Source: a candidate division KSB1 bacterium
GTDB taxonomy: Bacteria > Zhuqueibacterota > Zhuqueibacteria > Zhuqueibacterales > Zhuqueibacteraceae
Assembly (NCBI GenBank): GCA_034506255.1
Contig: JAPDPX010000006.1
Location: forward strand, 310,001 to 374,000
DNA length: 64,000 nt
Reading direction: 5' to 3'
Positions 61,200 to 64,000 of this stretch are shown piece by piece. The stretch's first letter is position 1. The number at the start of each line of letters is the position of its first letter. The position numbers and the translations under genes were made by a program. The notes beneath the pieces are model-generated. The model did not search any database. It was not told the origin of the DNA and was given only the letters and a program-made list of their open reading frames with translations.

Positions 61200-63821
61200 T
61201 CACTGCAGCAACAGCATTTTTCGCTGCAGGCTCCGCTCTCCCACCTGCAGGCGATAGAGATACACGCCGCTGGCCAGCCCCGTGCCGTCGAACCGGCGTT
61301 CGTAACGTCCGGCAGGCTGCCGCTCATTCACCAATGTGGCCACCTGCCGGCCCCAGGCATCATAAACGATCAGACTCACCGGCACCGCCGCCGCGCTGCC
61401 GGCCGCCACAACATAAGCAATCGTCGTCGTGGGATTGAAGGGATTGGGATAGTTCTGCGCAAGCGTGAAGGAGGCCGGCACCTCCCCACCGGACGTTGCC
61501 ACTTGTGTGAGCTGGTCGAGCGCGAGAGCATACATCGAGCGGCCATGGGTGCCGGCAAACAGCGTCCGGCTGGGCGCATGAATGGCAAAATCGTACACCG
61601 AGACCATGGGCAGCCCCTCGCCGAGCGGATACCAGGCGCCGCCGGCATTGGGGGAATAGTAGGCACTGACATCGGTGCCGACGTACAGATAATTCGGGTG
61701 GGCGGGATCCACCGCGATGGTGTTCACCGGTGCATCCGGCAGGCCCGCGCTGATGTCTTCCCACAGGGCACCCATGTTTTGCGTGCGAAACACGTGCGGC
61801 TGCGGCGCGCTCCATTTCAAACCCGAAAATGTGACGTAGGCAATGTTCTCATCGGTGGGATCGACCGCCACGCGCGTGACCCAGCGGTAGGGCAGGCCCG
61901 CGGAAATATCCTGCCAGGTTTTGCCGTTGTCACTCGACACCCAGACATTGCCGTCATCGGTGCCGGCATAAATCACCGCAGAATTTGAGGGCGCCACTGC
62001 GATGGTCGTGATCGTGCCCAGCCGCGAGCCCGGCTCGCTGTCGGTGAGATCCCCGCTGAGGGCCTGCCAGGAGAGGGCGCCATTGGTGCTGCGATAGATG
62101 CGGTTGGTGCCGTAGTACAACACGGCACTGTTGTTGGGATCCATCACCACCGGCGTCGCCCAATTGGTCGGCTCATTCGGATTGATGCCATTGAGCGCAT
62201 AGCTGAACGTGCGGCCGCCGTCCAGCGACTTGCCCAGCGCGCCGAACTGCGACTCGGCATAAATGATGTTGGGGTTGGTGGGATCGACGATCACGTAGAA
62301 ACCGTCGCCGCCGTAGATCATCTCCCAATCATCCGTGCTGCCGGTGCGCGTGCGCAGCGTGCCGTTGTCCTGGGTGCCGCCCAGCAAATGTGCGGGATTG
62401 GAGGCATCGACGGTGATTTGATAAAATTGCGTGACGGGCAGCAGGGCCACTTTTCTCCAACTCCCGCCGCCGTCCTCCGAAATATCGATGCCACCGTCGT
62501 GGCCGACGACCAACCGTTGCGGGTCAGCGGGATCGAAAGCCAGGGCGTGATGGTCAACATGGGAGGTGGCCGCCGTCCGCCACTGCCACCCGCCGTCCTC
62601 CGAGATTTGCAGGGTCAAATCCAGCACAAAAACGCGCTCGGGATCATTGGGATCTACACGAATATTGCCGAAATACCAACTGAAGTTGGCAAAGCCACCG
62701 CGCAAAAGACGGTTCAAATCCGTGCGCTGCCAGGTCTCACCGCCGTTCTCGGAGCGATAGAGGCTGTCATAGGTGTAGTTCGCGTTGGTGTAAAGGGCGT
62801 AGAGATGATTGGGTTGCGAGGCGCAGAGTGCAAGGCCGATGCGGCCAATATCACGGCGGCCGTCGGGCAGGCCCTGCGCCGCGCCCAGACGCTGCCAGGT
62901 GTCGCCGCCATCCGTGCTGCGATAAATGCCGCTCGACGCGCCATAGAGATGGGTGTTGAATTTCGGCGGGCGAATCCGTTCCCACGCTGCCGCGAAGAGA
63001 ATCGCCGGATTTTCCGGATTGATGACGAGATCAATCACGCCGGTGGAGTCATTGATGAACAGCACTTTCTTCCAGGTCGTGCCGGCGTCATCGCTGCGAT
63101 ACACGCCGCGATGGGAATCCTTCGCAAAATAATCGCCGATCGCGGCAACAAACACGCGCTGCGAATTGGAAGGATCAACGAGAATGCGTCCGATCGAAGT
63201 CGTGGCCTCCAAACCGATGAGCTGCCACGTCAGGCCACCATCGCTGGATTTGAACACGCCGCCGCCGGGGAAATTGTTGTGACCGCCGTTGGCTTCGCCG
63301 GTGCCGGCATAAATTACCCCCGGCTGGTTGGGATCGACCGCGAGATCGCCAATGGGCAAAACGGCCTGCTCGTCGAAAACCGGCAGCCAGGTCTCGCCGC
63401 CGTCGGTGGATTTGAACACGCCACCGGTGGCCGCGCCGGCATAAAGTGTGGCGGCATCGAAGGGATCGAATTCGATATCGGAAATGCGGCCGCCGATGTT
63501 GAGCGGCCCGGCAAAGCGCCAGCGCGCCGCCGCCTGGCTGGGTTTGTGCAATTGCCGCAGGCGGCGCGCCTGGGCGAGCGCCTCGAGATGGGCGGTTTTG
63601 GCGGCGACACCATGGGGAAACGTGCGCTGCCGCCAGGCCCAATCGGAAGGATAACTTTTGGCCCGCGCTTTTTGCTCGGCCAGTGCCCGCGCGCCGGTGT
63701 CGTCACGCTCGGCATCCGGCTTGCGCCCCGCCGAGAAGAGAAAGAGCAAACTCAACAAACCACTCAACAACAGCGGCGGCACAACTCTGGATTTGCGGAA
63801 CGGGGGAATGGAACGGTGCAT
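61200..63821 (-). CDS. Large secreted BNR/VPS10-like beta-propeller protein with type-A sorting-like tail
   Basis: 873 residues from the ATG at 63821 (AGGA about 8 bases before). A signal anchor near VVPPLLLSGLLSLLFLFSAG. From about 105 to 760 there are many Asp-box units SxDGGxTW: GVFKSTDGGETWLPVF, GVFKSSDGGLTWQLIG, GIYRSTDGGDTWQRLG, WVSSDNGKTWQDISAGLPYR, as in sialidase or sortilin propellers, without sialidase catalytic residues visible. The tail (about 785-873) has LAQNYPNPFNPTTTIAYVV, WGRQVATLV, GVYLYRLQVGERS, KMLLLQ, the type-A sorting style. It is likely a surface-bound or secreted protein; substrate unknown. Confidence 0.86.
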   Translation of the reverse strand: MHRSIPPFRKSRVVPPLLLSGLLSLLFLFSAGRKPDAERDDTGARALAEQKARAKSYPSDWAWRQRTFPHGVAAKTAHLEALAQARRLRQLHKPSQAAARWRFAGPLNIGGRISDIEFDPFDAATLYAGAATGGVFKSTDGGETWLPVFDEQAVLPIGDLAVDPNQPGVIYAGTGEANGGHNNFPGGGVFKSSDGGLTWQLIGLEATTSIGRILVDPSNSQRVFVAAIGDYFAKDSHRGVYRSDDAGTTWKKVLFINDSTGVIDLVINPENPAILFAAAWERIRPPKFNTHLYGASSGIYRSTDGGDTWQRLGAAQGLPDGRRDIGRIGLALCASQPNHLYALYTNANYTYDSLYRSENGGETWQRTDLNRLLRGGFANFSWYFGNIRVDPNDPERVFVLDLTLQISEDGGWQWRTAATSHVDHHALAFDPADPQRLVVGHDGGIDISEDGGGSWRKVALLPVTQFYQITVDASNPAHLLGGTQDNGTLRTRTGSTDDWEMIYGGDGFYVIVDPTNPNIIYAESQFGALGKSLDGGRTFSYALNGINPNEPTNWATPVVMDPNNSAVLYYGTNRIYRSTNGALSWQALSGDLTDSEPGSRLGTITTIAVAPSNSAVIYAGTDDGNVWVSSDNGKTWQDISAGLPYRWVTRVAVDPTDENIAYVTFSGLKWSAPQPHVFRTQNMGALWEDISAGLPDAPVNTIAVDPAHPNYLYVGTDVSAYYSPNAGGAWYPLGEGLPMVSVYDFAIHAPSRTLFAGTHGRSMYALALDQLTQVATSGGEVPASFTLAQNYPNPFNPTTTIAYVVAAGSAAAVPVSLIVYDAWGRQVATLVNERQPAGRYERRFDGTGLASGVYLYRLQVGERSLQRKMLLLQ

Positions 63822-63870
63822 CGCAGGATTCCTGTTTGCTGCAGTGATCAGCAGGGTATCGACAGGCTGT

Positions 63871-63898
63871 ATTGTAGCACAAAAAAATCAAAAGGCAA
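63871..63898 (-). promoter_or_regulatory. Promoter of the BNR-repeat gene
   Basis: On the minus strand TTGCCT (63898-63893), a 16-base spacer with an A/T-rich run, and TACAAT (63876-63871). The predicted start is about 42 bases before the ATG at 63821. Confidence 0.6.
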
Positions 63899-64000
63899 GA
63901 GCGAGATTGCCTGCAAGCGATTCCTCCTGCGGAATTGTCTATTGAAGAGCTCGGAGGGTGAAGCGTGGCGCAGCCTGCCGGGCAGCAAACGTCGCAGGTG

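Noticed and set aside
1..64000. Search for tRNA, rRNA, CRISPR arrays and insertion sequences.
   Set aside because: No cloverleaf with conserved arms, no repeat-spacer pattern, and no transposase domain was seen by eye; a covariance search could still reveal a small RNA.

Overview
The window is GC-rich bacterial chromosome with 42 protein genes that I can support, no rRNA, tRNA or CRISPR array, and no complete insertion sequence. Several exported proteins end in a FlgD-like Ig fold or type-A sorting-like tail (NPFNP...GR...GVYLYRLQ...KMLLLQ). There are two carboxypeptidase-regulatory/TonB-dependent receptors, a PorV-like barrel protein and many Ig/BNR/NHL secreted proteins. Together these point to a Gram-negative member of the FCB superphylum, most like a candidate phylum such as KSB1/Calditrichota. 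This placement is inferred from protein styles, not from a marker gene.

Layout. 1-1331 holds the start of a DUF4331 protein (minus, cut by the window edge). 2100-3896 has a minus pair, a DEDD RNase H-like/TPR protein and a DUF4416 protein. From 4119 to 12100 the plus strand carries an exported serine hydrolase, an NTF2-like protein, and a tight trio: M3 oligoendopeptidase, Ate/Bpt-like aminoacyl-tRNA-protein transferase (start overlaps the peptidase stop), and a 1024-residue permuted-papain plus possible beta-barrel protein. 12598-20365 contains a secreted metallophosphoesterase, an unrecognised Cys-rich protein, a 1016-residue Ig-repeat protein and a PEGA protein. 20494-25914 has a VOC protein, folC and a TonB receptor. 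26682-31261 has glmS translationally coupled to an LpoA-like TPR/periplasmic-binding protein, then a small outer-membrane protein. 31569-37992 runs holA, an ECF sigma factor, its anti-sigma factor, an HtrA-like protein that has lost all three catalytic residues, two microcompartment vertex (EutN/CcmL) proteins, rdgB and an Ig-like lipoprotein. 38116-43016 has a PorV-OmpA-AMIN fusion and an NHL/FlgD protein. 43293-48282 has an MrfA-type helicase, a glycerophosphodiester phosphodiesterase and an anchored unknown. 48482-54907 has an Oar-type receptor and an apparent redox operon (di-heme oxidoreductase, Rieske protein, porin). 55030-63821 has a phosphonatase-like HAD hydrolase, an ABC-2 exporter, a CNNM/CBS protein, purK-purE and a large BNR-repeat secreted protein.

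How it works together. Most of the region serves the cell envelope: secretion-tagged enzymes and adhesin-like proteins, outer-membrane receptors and porins, a stress-type sigma/anti-sigma module and cell-wall precursor supply. Housekeeping genes (glmS, holA, folC, purEK, rdgB) are interspersed.

Regulation. Four promoter-like sites share TTGNNN, a 17-base spacer and a TAYWTT-like -10, three of them followed at once or after one base by GCCGCC and one by GCGGCA; a fifth (VOC gene) also has GCCGCC and is followed by a perfect 16-base palindrome. Other minus-strand genes have near-consensus TTGACA/TATAAT promoters with 16-base spacers. Convergent gene ends carry clear bidirectional hairpin terminators at 14180, 19414 and 38031. 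Intergenic gaps hold several REP-like palindromes.
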